A DNA stretch of 64,000 nucleotides from Brevibacillus panacihumi (GCF_003710985.1 NZ_RHHT01000002.1:372001-436000); one strand, 5' to 3'; shown: positions 17,537-25,899, counted from the first letter of the stretch. Notes: generated by a model from the sequence alone, not told the origin. A program made the numbers and translations.

Positions 17537-18628
17537 TTGTTTGCAGCACGCATCGAAAAGCTTCATCGTTTTATGCAAGAACAAAAGCTGGATGCAGTAT
17601 TGATTACATCTCCGAAGCATGTCTATTACCTGACCGGCTTTTTCACAGATCCGCATGAACGGTTTCTGGGACTGGTGATTCCGGCGCAGGGGGAACCCTC
17701 TCTGATCGTCCCTGCTCTGGATCGTGAGGCAGCCGCAGCCGCATCCGACATCCAACGCATTTATACACATACTGATGTTCAAAATCCATATGTAGTCCTC
17801 AAAGATACCCTTCCGACCGGCCTTCAGGCATTGGGGATCGAGAAAAGCCACATGACTGTGGAGCGTTTTGAGGCGATGAGCGCATTCGTGACGGCTGCAC
17901 GCTTCGTCGACGTAGAAGAGCCGCTTCGTGAAATGCGGCTGATCAAGTCCCAGGATGAGGTTGCCCGCATGAAGCATGCGATCCAACTGGTAGAAGATGC
18001 TCTGCGGGAGAGCCTGAAAAAGGTAAAGCCGGGCGTAACCGAGATGGAAATCGTCGCAGAGCTCGAATATCAGATGAAGCGCTTGGGTGCGGAAGGCCCT
18101 TCGTTCAGCACAATGGTACTCGCTGGCGAGAAATCGGCGCTGCCGCACGGAAATCCGGGCAGTCGAGCTGTTAAGCAAGGAGAGCTGCTGCTCTTTGACT
18201 TAGGAGTAGAAGCCGATGGTTACGTCTCCGATATTACACGGACTTTTGCCGTGGGAGAAGTAGACGGAAAGCTTCGCGAGATCTACGAGATCGTATTGGC
18301 TGCCAATGAAGCGGCAATCGCAGCGATTAAGCCTGGTGTTACCTTTGCCCATCTGGACAAAACCGCGCGTGATGTCATCAGTGCCAAAGGCTACGGGGAA
18401 TATTTCATGCATCGTCTCGGTCACGGACTTGGCATGGATGTGCATGAATACCCGTCGGTACACGGGGAGAACCAGGAAGTCTTGCGTCCTGGAATGGTCT
18501 TTACCATCGAGCCGGGGATCTATCTGCCTGGTCTCGGAGGCGTCCGTATCGAAGACAATGTCCTGGTGACGGAAACAGGCGTAGAAGTGTTGACGAGATT
18601 CCCGAAAGAGTGGACGGTAATCGGCTAA
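17537..18628 (+). CDS. M24 family Xaa-Pro peptidase (aminopeptidase P/prolidase type)
   Basis: Metallopeptidase that cleaves at the X-Pro bond. The 363 residues have the creatinase-like N-terminal domain (about 1-130) and the M24 pita-bread domain with metal ligands visible in LFDLGVEADGYVSDITRTF, HRLGHGLGMDVHE, EPGIYLPGLGGVRIED. This is close to Bacillus YqhT/PapA-type enzymes. The TTG at 17537 has AAGG 9 bases upstream; GTG 17528 overlaps that site and is less likely. It follows the peptide importer and probably helps use imported Pro-containing peptides (inference). Confidence 0.88.
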   Translation: MFAARIEKLHRFMQEQKLDAVLITSPKHVYYLTGFFTDPHERFLGLVIPAQGEPSLIVPALDREAAAAASDIQRIYTHTDVQNPYVVLKDTLPTGLQALGIEKSHMTVERFEAMSAFVTAARFVDVEEPLREMRLIKSQDEVARMKHAIQLVEDALRESLKKVKPGVTEMEIVAELEYQMKRLGAEGPSFSTMVLAGEKSALPHGNPGSRAVKQGELLLFDLGVEADGYVSDITRTFAVGEVDGKLREIYEIVLAANEAAIAAIKPGVTFAHLDKTARDVISAKGYGEYFMHRLGHGLGMDVHEYPSVHGENQEVLRPGMVFTIEPGIYLPGLGGVRIEDNVLVTETGVEVLTRFPKEWTVIG

Positions 18629-18654
18629 ATCCGGCGTCCAACCAAGTGAATAAT

Positions 18655-18850
18655 GATGTTTCATGGTGCTAGATTGTTGCTGGAATGGAGCAATCAGCTT
18701 AAAAGGGAAGTCCGGTGCAAAACCGGCGCGGTCCCGCCACTGTAACGAGGAGTGCGATGTCAGATCTGCCACTGTGCCCACACAAAAGGGAATGGGAAGG
18801 TGACAAAGCGCGATGAATCGGAGCCAGGAGACCTGCCATGAAGCCATGCA
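18655..18850 (+). ncRNA. Cobalamin riboswitch
   Basis: The leader of btuFCD carries the conserved cobalamin aptamer blocks in order: AAAAGGGAA followed by GGTGCAAAACCGG, CGGTCCCGCCACTGTAA, a variable arm, and the B12 box GAGCCAGGAGACCTGCC at about 18822-18838. The 391-base gap after the peptidase is therefore almost entirely regulatory. With a terminator at 18955, adenosylcobalamin binding should end transcription before btuF. Confidence 0.93.
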
Positions 18851-18954
18851 TGATCGGCCCACGAGGATGGGGATGATGTGGAGTACAGCGGCAGCGAAAA
18901 GCAAGGCGTTAGTCAAACGCCTGTGTCTTGGCATGTCCCCGTCCACGTAAGACA

Positions 18955-18989
18955 AGCATCTCCCCGAGCCAGATGGGAGATGCTTTTTT
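18955..18989 (+). terminator. Riboswitch-controlled terminator
   Basis: AGCATCTCCC/GGGAGATGCT, 10 bp perfect, then TTTTTT. The upstream segment around 18864-18880 (GAGGATGGGGATGATG) could pair with its left arm as an antiterminator. Confidence 0.8.
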
Positions 18990-19019
18990 ATTGTGATGAA
19001 AAGAGAGAGGGGAAGCCAC

Positions 19020-20030
19020 ATGAATCGTAAGCAGAAATCATTTTGGAATAAAATGGGCATTTCCGGCGTTTGTGCAATAGCCATGCTGCTCTCCGCGTGC
19101 GGAGCCAGCCAGAACACACAAGGTACAGCCTCACAGTCATCTTCGAGTCAAGAATCCGAGCAGTCGGTCGTCATTCAAAACAACGGAAGAGAAATTCGCT
19201 TTACGAAGGCGCCTGAGCGAGCCGTTACCCTCAACCAGCATGTGACCGAAGTGATGCTCGCTCTCGGGTTGGAAGACAAGATGGTAGGGACGGCTTATCT
19301 AGACGATGCGATTTTGCCAGCATACAAGGAAGCCTATGACAAAATTCCGGTCTTGTCAGACACGTACCCCAGCAAAGAGGTGCTGGCAGCCGCAGACCCT
19401 GATTTTGTCTACTCCGGGTGGAAGAGCGGCTTTGGCGATAAAGGGGTAGGATCGATGGAAGAGCTGGAGCAAGCCGGAATCCAGTCCTACTTGCATATGT
19501 CCTCTAACATGAACGGTCCGACGACGGAGGATGTATTCGCAGATATACGGAATATCGGCAAAATCTTTCGGATCGAGGACCGGGCCCAGGCGCTGATTTC
19601 CAGCATGAAACAGGAGATGAAGGAAATAACGGACAAGCTGGGACAAATCGACCAACCGATCACAGTCTTCGTGTATGACAGTGGGGAAGATCAACCCCTG
19701 ACAGCCGCAAACAACTACATGACCTCGCTCATCACCCAGGCAGGCGGTACAAATATCTTTGCTGATGTGGACAAAGGGTGGACCACAGTAAGCTGGGAAG
19801 AGGTCGTAAATCGAAATCCGGAAGTGATTGTCATCGTCGACTATGGCGACAAGACTGTAGACCAAAAGCGAGACATGCTCTTGCATAAGCCGGAGCTGGC
19901 TGATTTGCCGGCGATCAAGAATCAAAAGCTGATCGTATTGCCGTTGTCTGCTGCATCAGAGGGTGTGCGTGCGCCTATCGCACTGAAAATTCTTGCGCAG
20001 GGCATGTACCCTGAAAGATTTGCAAACTAA
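19020..20030 (+). CDS. btuF: Cobalamin ABC transporter substrate-binding lipoprotein
   Basis: Vitamin B12-binding lipoprotein (periplasmic-binding fold, class III). The 336 residues begin with a lipoprotein signal with lipobox LLSAC, a Ser/Gln-rich spacer, then the BtuF/FhuD-like fold with APERAVTLNQHVTEVMLALG and ADPDFVYSGWKSGF. The function follows from the cobalamin riboswitch directly upstream; by sequence alone iron-siderophore binding would also be possible. ATG 19020 is chosen for its good ribosome site (AGAGAGGGG, 19003-19012) and because it starts a proper signal peptide. Confidence 0.85.
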   Translation: MNRKQKSFWNKMGISGVCAIAMLLSACGASQNTQGTASQSSSSQESEQSVVIQNNGREIRFTKAPERAVTLNQHVTEVMLALGLEDKMVGTAYLDDAILPAYKEAYDKIPVLSDTYPSKEVLAAADPDFVYSGWKSGFGDKGVGSMEELEQAGIQSYLHMSSNMNGPTTEDVFADIRNIGKIFRIEDRAQALISSMKQEMKEITDKLGQIDQPITVFVYDSGEDQPLTAANNYMTSLITQAGGTNIFADVDKGWTTVSWEEVVNRNPEVIVIVDYGDKTVDQKRDMLLHKPELADLPAIKNQKLIVLPLSAASEGVRAPIALKILAQGMYPERFAN

Positions 20031-20099
20031 CTTGATACTTAGGATTCCGGTACTGGTCGGGCTCCTTGTGAGGAGGGAAGTAAGCTGCGACGCATAAAT

Positions 20100-21137
20100 T
20101 TGACAATGCTGCTCATGGTGCTGGTGATGGTTCTGGTCGTCTCCATCACGCTAGCCATCACAATGGGTTCAGTTCCGATCGAAACTGCAAAGGTTTGGAA
20201 AATGGCGTTATGGCATACTCCTTTCCTGGGTGAGAGTATTGAGACAGACTGGACAAAAGCAGAGCATACGATCATCTGGGATATCCGCTTTCCTCGTGTC
20301 TTGCTGGGAGTGATAGTCGGTGCAGGATTATCGGTGGTCGGGGTGGCGATCCAAGCCTTGGTTCGCAACTCGTTGGCGGATCCGTATATCCTGGGGGTTT
20401 CTTCTGGTGCCTCCGTAGGAGCTACGCTGGTTATCCTGTTTGGCGCATTCAGTCTGTTCGGACAGTTCGCTTTGTCAGCTGGAGCTTTTGTGGGTTCGTT
20501 GATTTCTGTCGTGTTGATCTTCGTCTTATCGCGGATCGGAGGCCAGAATTCCACGGTGCGCTTGCTGATGGCAGGAATCGCCATCTCGGCAGTTCTGTCA
20601 GCTGTAACCAGCCTGATTATCTTTTCTGCTCCCAACGAACACGGGATTCGCTCGGTTTTGTTCTGGATGAGCGGCAGTCTGGCAGGCGCCAAATGGGACT
20701 ATCTGGCAATCCCTTCGGTTGTGGTATTGCTTGTCATGCTGATATTGACCGCCCACTATCGTTCGCTTAATGCCATGCTGCTTGGGGAAGAGTCCGCCCG
20801 TACCTTGGGTGTTCATATCACCCGTTTTCGCAGGTTGTTGTTTTTGGTAACCGCCCTGCTGACCGGGGTGATCGTCGCCATCAGCGGGGCGATTGGTTTT
20901 GTCGGGTTGATGATGCCGCATATCGTCCGCGCCCTGGTTGGATCGGATCATCGTCGGGTGCTGCCCGTCAGCGCGTTGCTGGGAGCCATTTTTCTCGTGT
21001 GGGCTGATGTCATTGCCAGGCTTGCATTCGCTCCGGAAGAGCTGCCGATCGGGATCATCACGGCCCTATGCGGCGGACCGTTTTTTCTCTGGCTGATGAT
21101 GCGCAGTTCCTATTCCTTTGGAGGTAGTGGCAAATGA
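20100..21137 (+). CDS. btuC: Cobalamin ABC transporter permease (FecCD family)
   Basis: Multi-spanning permease of 345 residues with the FecCD signatures FPRVLLGVIVGAGLSVVGVAIQ, NSLADPYILGVSSGAS and GFVGLMMPHIVRALVGSDHR. The listed start is TTG 20100, but AGGAGG at 20071-20076 lies 23 bases before it. An in-frame CTG at 20085 sits 8 bases after the ribosome site and would add the basic residues LRRIN ahead of the first helix, so a CTG start is possible. The gene overlaps btuD by four bases. Confidence 0.88.
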   Translation: MTMLLMVLVMVLVVSITLAITMGSVPIETAKVWKMALWHTPFLGESIETDWTKAEHTIIWDIRFPRVLLGVIVGAGLSVVGVAIQALVRNSLADPYILGVSSGASVGATLVILFGAFSLFGQFALSAGAFVGSLISVVLIFVLSRIGGQNSTVRLLMAGIAISAVLSAVTSLIIFSAPNEHGIRSVLFWMSGSLAGAKWDYLAIPSVVVLLVMLILTAHYRSLNAMLLGEESARTLGVHITRFRRLLFLVTALLTGVIVAISGAIGFVGLMMPHIVRALVGSDHRRVLPVSALLGAIFLVWADVIARLAFAPEELPIGIITALCGGPFFLWLMMRSSYSFGGSGK

Positions 21138-21946
21138 AAATACATGCTGAAAACATCTCCGTTACAGTAGATAAAAAGAAAACATTGCTGCGAGACGTCG
21201 GACTGGACGTGCTGGACGGGGAGACCGTCGGGTTGATCGGGCCCAATGGCAGCGGCAAGTCCAGCTTGTTGAAGAGCATTTACCGCGTCCTGAAGCCTGA
21301 AGCCGGTCTCATTACGTTGGATGGGGAAGACGTCTATCGGCTTTCTGCGGCGGAGAGCGCCAAGCGCATGGCTGTCGTTCGGCAAGAATCGTCTGTGGAG
21401 TTTGACTTTACCGTACGCGAGATGGTCTTTATGGGACGCGCGCCGCACAAGAAGCTGCTGCAGACCGATACGCCTGAGGATGAGCGGATTTGTGCCGAAG
21501 CATTGGCGCAGGTAGGGATGGGAGATCAGGAGCAGCGCAGCTTTTTTACCTTGTCTGGAGGCGAGAAGCAGCGGGTCATGATCGCTCGGGCCTTGGCGCA
21601 GCAGGCGAAATTCCTCGTATTGGACGAGCCGACCAACCACCTCGATGTGCGCTACCAATTGCAGATCATGGACCTGGTGAAAAGGCTGGGCATGACCGTG
21701 CTGGCAGCCTTGCATGATCTCAATATTGCCGCGATGTACTGCGACCGCTTATACGTCATGAAGCACGGGAAAATCGTGGCGTCGGGACGGACCGAAGAGG
21801 TTTTGTCGACGGCATTGATTCGCGATGTTTTCGGTGTTGAGGCGGAAGTGAACACTCATCCCAGAACGGGGAAAAAGCATATCGTCTACTTTTCGGAACT
21901 GAGCTTGCCTCCTGCCGTTATCCAGAAAGGGGCTGTCGGGTCATGA
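21134..21946 (+). CDS. btuD: Cobalamin ABC transporter ATP-binding protein
   Basis: ATPase of 270 residues with Walker A (GPNGSGKSS), Q-loop (VVRQESSVEFDFTV), signature LSGGEKQR, Walker B (FLVLDEPTNHLD) and H-loop (ALHDLN). It has the layout of FepC/BtuD-type ATPases. Start ATGA overlaps the btuC stop, so translation is coupled. It ends the riboswitch-controlled operon; there is no clear terminator between it and the ECF sigma gene. Confidence 0.87.
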   Translation: MKIHAENISVTVDKKKTLLRDVGLDVLDGETVGLIGPNGSGKSSLLKSIYRVLKPEAGLITLDGEDVYRLSAAESAKRMAVVRQESSVEFDFTVREMVFMGRAPHKKLLQTDTPEDERICAEALAQVGMGDQEQRSFFTLSGGEKQRVMIARALAQQAKFLVLDEPTNHLDVRYQLQIMDLVKRLGMTVLAALHDLNIAAMYCDRLYVMKHGKIVASGRTEEVLSTALIRDVFGVEAEVNTHPRTGKKHIVYFSELSLPPAVIQKGAVGS

Positions 21947-21963
21947 AAAATTTGGCCACATCC

Positions 21964-21991
21964 TGTAACAAAAGTCATTCGTGCGCATCTA
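21964..21991 (+). promoter_or_regulatory. Possible ECF-type promoter of the second sigma operon
   Basis: TGTAAC (21964-21969), 16 bases and CATCTA (21986-21991) resemble SigX/SigW-family promoters (TGTAAC/CGTC) with one mismatch in the -10. It would fit autoregulation, but the evidence is modest. Confidence 0.35.
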
Positions 21992-22025
21992 ACCAGTAAT
22001 ACTGTAAGGGAAGGAGGATCGTGCC

Positions 22026-22574
22026 GTGGAAAAATTGCAGCCGACACAGGAAGCTGCATTTGAACAAATCATGCGTGATTACGGGACACGAGTGCTCCGC
22101 CTTGTCACTTTTCTGGTCAAGGATCGCAGTTTGGCTGAAGACCTCACACAGGATGTTTTCGTCAAAGTGTATCGAAATCTCCCTCGCTTTCGCCACGAAA
22201 GCAGCTTGCATACCTGGCTGTACCGGATCGCCGTGAATGAGTGCAAAGGGTACTTGCGTTCTTGGTCTGTACGGCATATCCTTCCCCAATCCTGGATTCG
22301 CGACGAAAGCGATGTATCCGCCGAACGCCTCGTCATGGAGCAGGCGGAGCGCGATCAATTGGTACAGGCAGTGCTGGCTCTGCCGCCTGCGCACCGCCAA
22401 GTCATCGCCCTTCATTATTATGCCGATTTGTCGATGGCGGAGATGGCGGAGGTGCTCGGGATCAAGGAAGGAGCAGTGCGGACTCGCTTGCATCGCGCAA
22501 GACAGCACCTGAAACAACGGTTGGGAGAGGAGGATGCATGGGAATGGTCGAAGACAAATGGCTGGAACAGTTGA
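22026..22574 (+). CDS. ECF RNA polymerase sigma factor (second in window)
   Basis: Sigma-70 family ECF factor of 182 residues. Region 2 contains SLAEDLTQDVFVKVYRNL and FRHESSLHTWLYRIAVNECKGYLR. Region 4 contains LPPAHRQVIALHYYADLSMAEMAEVL and GAVRTRLHRARQHLKQRL. The GTG at 22026 is 8 bases after AAGGAGG (22011-22017). Its 3' end overlaps the next gene by 37 bases in another frame, typical of a sigma/anti-sigma pair. It resembles SigX/SigM/SigV-like factors but I do not assign an orthologue. Confidence 0.9.
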   Translation: MEKLQPTQEAAFEQIMRDYGTRVLRLVTFLVKDRSLAEDLTQDVFVKVYRNLPRFRHESSLHTWLYRIAVNECKGYLRSWSVRHILPQSWIRDESDVSAERLVMEQAERDQLVQAVLALPPAHRQVIALHYYADLSMAEMAEVLGIKEGAVRTRLHRARQHLKQRLGEEDAWEWSKTNGWNS

Positions 22575-23539
22575 AGGAGCGGGCCGATCAAGGGATGCTG
22601 CGGGATGTGCATTTTACTGCTGAATTGGAAAATAAAGTACGTGAGCGAATTCAAAAGCGGAATCCCAGGATGTCTTTTATGCGATCTGGCTCAGTGGCGC
22701 TGGCGGGACTTTTGCTCTTCATCACGCTTTGGCAGGTGTGGCCACAACAGATCGAATGGGGGCAGAGTGGGACGAATCCTGTGGAAAAACCGCCTACATT
22801 GTTACCAGGGGGAGTTCCGCAAAGCCCGGAGCTTTGGAAACCTTCCCCCGTCGTCGAAGGAACCGTTGATAACCTGACGTTCTCCTACCTGGGCGAAAAA
22901 CCTGTTCGGTTAATCACGGACGAAAACAACATCTACGCAGGCCAGCAGCAAAAATTCATGTGGCTGCTGGACGGGGACTTTTCCAATCAGGTGGAACTTG
23001 TCGCTCATAACACGGAGGGGCAGCAGGTCGAACTGGGTACCTTTGAGGTGGGCGGGGGAATGTATGATTCGAAGGGTCATTTTCCTTCAGGACTTGTCTT
23101 GCCCACTCCGGGGATCTGGAAGCTGGAGGTACGGTCATCCGGGAAATATTTCGGGCATGTATTTATTGCAGTGAAGTCTGGGATCTCTCCGAGCAACCAA
23201 AGCCTGGTAGAACCGCTGGTCCGCAAGTTTTTGGAGACGGAAGAAGAGAAGCTGGGGTGGCTGGGCAAAAACCGCCAGATAACCATCGAATTGCTTCGTG
23301 TCGATGCCCCTACTGCCGAGAAACGAAGGGCCTATGCCTGGATCAGGGTCCTGAGTGAAAACAACTCATCAGGAATCAGTGCGGCGATGGCGTTTGACGT
23401 GATGTATATGGGCAATGATTATCGCGTGGTTGGTTTCCAGATGCCAGAGGATGGAAATCGGTATCAGAGCAGCCTTGCGGAAATTTTCCCGCCTGATGTC
23501 TTGGACATGATCTGGCAGCGAAGTGAGCAGCCATCCTGA
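22538..23539 (+). CDS. Probable membrane-anchored anti-sigma factor with large extracytoplasmic domain
   Basis: Inferred partner of the sigma factor it overlaps. Residues 1-45 are a charged cytoplasmic segment (DKWLEQLKERADQGMLRDVH), 48-66 a membrane helix (SGSVALAGLLLFITLWQVW), and 80-333 lie outside. The outside part reads as a beta-rich domain (TFSYLGEKPVRLITDE, AGQQQKFMWLLDG, PTPGIWKLEVRSSGKYFGH) similar to DUF4871/YhfM-like domains, followed by a domain ending VLDMIWQRSEQ. No zinc-binding anti-sigma motif is present. The ATG at 22538 follows GGGAGAGGAGG; an ATG at 22544 is as likely. The longer open frame upstream lies inside the sigma gene and is not coding. Confidence 0.72.
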   Translation: MGMVEDKWLEQLKERADQGMLRDVHFTAELENKVRERIQKRNPRMSFMRSGSVALAGLLLFITLWQVWPQQIEWGQSGTNPVEKPPTLLPGGVPQSPELWKPSPVVEGTVDNLTFSYLGEKPVRLITDENNIYAGQQQKFMWLLDGDFSNQVELVAHNTEGQQVELGTFEVGGGMYDSKGHFPSGLVLPTPGIWKLEVRSSGKYFGHVFIAVKSGISPSNQSLVEPLVRKFLETEEEKLGWLGKNRQITIELLRVDAPTAEKRRAYAWIRVLSENNSSGISAAMAFDVMYMGNDYRVVGFQMPEDGNRYQSSLAEIFPPDVLDMIWQRSEQPS

Positions 23540-23568
23540 CATTTCGTGATGTTGTGCCGGAACATCTC

Positions 23569-23597
23569 TTGAATGTGGAATTGGGAAAAGTTATAAT
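23569..23597 (+). promoter_or_regulatory. SigA promoter of a small convergent RNA
   Basis: TTGAAT (23569-23574), exactly 17 bases, then TATAAT (23592-23597). This is among the best SigA promoters in the window, yet no protein gene follows it on this strand before the terminator at 23681. Confidence 0.75.
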
Positions 23598-23603
23598 AAA
23601 ACT

Positions 23604-23724
23604 TGTTGCGGGAGCCGTGCGACCACACGGCTCCCGCCCAATAGACCGCTACAAAGGCGGTCGGCTTTGGTGAAATGTCCAGAAATAGACCGCGTACCCT
23701 GGCAGGGGCGGTCTATTTCTTTTG
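23604..23724 (+). ncRNA. Small RNA, probable antitoxin of the holin-like toxin gene
   Basis: About 120 bases run from the predicted start at the promoter above to an intrinsic terminator. It contains a perfect 12-bp hairpin GCGGGAGCCGTG (23608-23619 with 23626-23637), a repeated ATAGACCGC (23641 and 23685) that can pair alternatively with GCGGTCTAT in the terminator, and the terminator itself. Its 3' end is complementary to the last codons of the toxin gene and its 5' part to the toxin mRNA 3' region, as in TxpA/RatA and BsrG/SR4 type I pairs. Transcription is not proven. Confidence 0.6.
23681..23724. terminator. Hairpin terminator shared by sRNA and toxin mRNA
   Basis: A 13-bp perfect stem AGAAATAGACCGC/GCGGTCTATTTCT with an inner CCCT/AGGG stem, then TTTT on the + strand. 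On the - strand the T tract is poorer, so it stops the sRNA better than the toxin mRNA. Confidence 0.8.
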
Positions 23725-23820
23725 GTTAAGAGCTACGACTATTGCGACAACCAGGGTCAGCCCTGCTATCAGTAGCGAACCAAAACCGATCATCAGAGTC
23801 AAAGCATCTTTAACCTCCAC
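23713..23820 (-). CDS. Holin-like toxin, 35 residues (type I toxin family)
   Basis: A 35-residue protein reading MEVKDALTLMIGFGSL, then a continuous hydrophobic stretch and a short polar end NQKK. The pattern DALTLMIxFG plus one membrane helix is that of the putative holin-like toxins (Hol_Tox family), which resemble TxpA/BsrG. The GTG start at 23820 follows AGGGAGGG by about 8 bases. A promoter is visible upstream on the same strand, and an oppositely transcribed sRNA overlaps its 3' end. These toxins insert in the membrane when not silenced. Activity is inferred from family resemblance only. Confidence 0.72.
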   Translation of the reverse strand: MEVKDALTLMIGFGSLLIAGLTLVVAIVVALNQKK

Positions 23821-23885
23821 GTAGCATCCCTCCCTTCCGCGAGAGGTAGCCAACTGCCTTTGAAAGCCGTTCTATCGTTAGTCCA

Positions 23886-23915
23886 ATAATAACATAAATT
23901 TACAGTACATTGTAA
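23886..23915 (-). promoter_or_regulatory. Promoter of the holin-like toxin
   Basis: On the minus strand TTACAA (23910-23915), 18 bases and TATTAT (23886-23891). The -35 is part of an imperfect inverted repeat TTACAATGTACTGTAA (23900-23915), which might be an operator. Confidence 0.5.
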
Positions 23916-23981
23916 TTGCTTCAGAATCACTTGGAACGTACTTTCTCTAGTGCTTTTGGGCCAACTCTCCATTCTCTTCTG

Positions 23982-24010
23982 TTGCTACGCTATCCAGCGT
24001 TTGCTATAAT
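23982..24010 (+). promoter_or_regulatory. SigA promoter of lepA
   Basis: TTGCTA (23982-23987), exactly 17 bases, TATAAT (24005-24010). It lies 70 bases before the lepA start. The 541-base gap between the anti-sigma gene and lepA thus holds the toxin/sRNA locus and this promoter. Confidence 0.7.
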
Positions 24011-24080
24011 AACCGTTAGTGTATTTTTGTGAGACGCAATCTGGCAGGAATGGATTCGCGTGGGAGGGAACTAACAGTCA

Positions 24081-25898
24081 ATGGATCGACGTGAAAGACA
24101 GAAAAGGATACGAAATTTTTCCATCATCGCCCACATTGACCACGGCAAGTCGACACTTGCTGACCGGATTTTGGAGCTCACCGGAGCTTTGTCATCCCGT
24201 GAGATGGAAGCCCAGTTCCTGGATTCGATGGATCTGGAAAGAGAGCGCGGCATTACGATCAAGTTGAATGCTGTGCGTTTGAACTATAAAGCCGACAACG
24301 GAGAGGAATACATTCTCCATCTGATTGACACCCCTGGACACGTGGACTTCACGTATGAGGTATCCCGCAGTCTGGCTGCCTGTGAAGGGGCGATTCTCGT
24401 CGTGGATGCAGCCCAAGGGATTGAAGCGCAGACGCTGGCGAACGTATATCTGGCGTTGGACAATAACCTGGAAATCATTCCGGTTGTGAATAAAATCGAT
24501 CTGCCAAGCGCAGAGCCGGAACGTGTAAAGCAAGAGGTGGAAGATGTCATCGGGCTGGATGCCAGCGACGCCGTTCTGACTTCCGCCAAAGCGGGAATCG
24601 GGATCAAGGACGTGCTGGAAGCTGTCGTGCAAAAAGTGCCGGCGCCGGAGGGAGACCCGGATGCTCCGCTGCAAGCCTTGATTTTTGACTCCTACTTCGA
24701 TGCCTACCGCGGCGTGATTGCCTCGATCCGCGTGGTGAACGGAACCCTTCGAAAAGGCATGAAAATTAAAATGATGGCGACAGGCAAAGCTTTCGAGGTG
24801 ACGGAAATCGGGACCTCGACACCGCGCCAGACGCCAGTGGAAGAGTTGACGGTAGGGGATGTAGGCTACGTGGCCGCTTCTATCAAAACCGTCGGCGATA
24901 CGCGGGTGGGGGACACGATCACAGAGGCGAGCCGTCCTGCCGCAGAGCCGCTGCCTGGTTACCGCAAAATCAACCCGATGGTATTCTGCGGTCTGTACCC
25001 GATCGAAACCAACGAGTACAACGACCTGCGCGAAGCCCTCGAGAAGCTGCAGCTAAACGACGCTTCGCTGCAGTTTGAGCCTGAGACGTCCCAAGCTCTG
25101 GGCTTTGGGTTCCGTTGCGGATTCCTCGGACTGTTGCACATGGAGATCATCCAGGAGCGGATCGAACGTGAATTCAACATCAACCTGATTACGACTGCGC
25201 CAAGCGTTATCTATCGCATTACGAAGACAAACGGCGAAGTGTTCGAGATCGACAATCCGTCGAAAATGCCGGAAGCCCAAAAGATCGAAACAGTCGAAGA
25301 GCCGTATGTTACAGCTACCATCATGGTGCCAAAAGAGTACGTCGGCGATGTCATGCAGTTGTGCCAAGGCAAGCGCGGCGAATTCCTCGACATGCAGTAC
25401 ATGGGCGAGAACCGCGTTCAGTTGAAGTATGACATGCCATTGTCGGAGATTGTGTACGACTTTTTCGATCTGCTGAAATCAGGCACGAGGGGCTATGCTT
25501 CCTTTGACTATGAATTGGGCGGCTACAAGGCTTCCAAGCTGGTCAAAATGGATATTCTCCTCAACGGCGAGATGGTGGATGCCCTCTCCTTTATCGTCCA
25601 CAAGGATACGGCATACGCCCGCGGAAAAGTCATCTGCGAAAAGCTGAAAGAACTGATCCCGCGTCAGCAATTTGAAGTGCCCATCCAGGCGACCATCGGA
25701 CACAAGGTCGTGGCCCGCGAGACGATCAGCGCATTGCGCAAAAACGTATTGGCCAAGTGTTACGGCGGGGACATCTCGCGTAAACGCAAACTGCTGGAAA
25801 AGCAAAAAGAGGGGAAAAAGCGCATGAAATCGGTCGGCTCTGTAGAGGTTCCTCAAGAAGCCTTCATGGCCGTATTGCGCATGGATGATAAGAAGTAG
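24081..25898 (+). CDS. lepA: Elongation factor 4 (LepA GTPase)
   Basis: Ribosome-associated translational GTPase that back-translocates or aids 30S assembly and translation under stress. The 605 residues are standard: G1 (AHIDHGKST), G2 (ERERGITIK), G3 (DTPGHVDF), G4 ([10 protein letters not shown]), then domains II, III and V and the LepA-specific C-terminal domain ([20 protein letters not shown]). In Bacillus lepA directly follows yqxA; here a 12.7-kb block separates them. The next gene is hemW, as in Bacillus. Confidence 0.97.
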   Translation: MDRRERQKRIRNFSIIAHIDHGKSTLADRILELTGALSSREMEAQFLDSMDLERERGITIKLNAVRLNYKADNGEEYILHLIDTPGHVDFTYEVSRSLAACEGAILVVDAAQGIEAQTLANVYLALDNNLEIIPVVNKIDLPSAEPERVKQEVEDVIGLDASDAVLTSAKAGIGIKDVLEAVVQKVPAPEGDPDAPLQALIFDSYFDAYRGVIASIRVVNGTLRKGMKIKMMATGKAFEVTEIGTSTPRQTPVEELTVGDVGYVAASIKTVGDTRVGDTITEASRPAAEPLPGYRKINPMVFCGLYPIETNEYNDLREALEKLQLNDASLQFEPETSQALGFGFRCGFLGLLHMEIIQERIEREFNINLITTAPSVIYRITKTNGEVFEIDNPSKMPEAQKIETVEEPYVTATIMVPKEYVGDVMQLCQGKRGEFLDMQYMGENRVQLKYDMPLSEIVYDFFDLLKSGTRGYASFDYELGGYKASKLVKMDILLNGEMVDALSFIVHKDTAYARGKVICEKLKELIPRQQFEVPIQATIGHKVVARETISALRKNVLAKCYGGDISRKRKLLEKQKEGKKRMKSVGSVEVPQEAFMAVLRMDDKK

Positions 25899-25899
25899 G

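Noticed and set aside
22241-22537. N-terminal extension of the second anti-sigma gene
   Set aside because: Lies in another frame of the sigma gene; the ribosome site GGGAGAGGAGG at 22523-22533 marks the real start.
23933-23946. LexA-like GGAACGTACTTTCT upstream of lepA
   Set aside because: At least three differences from the SOS box consensus and wrong position relative to the promoter.
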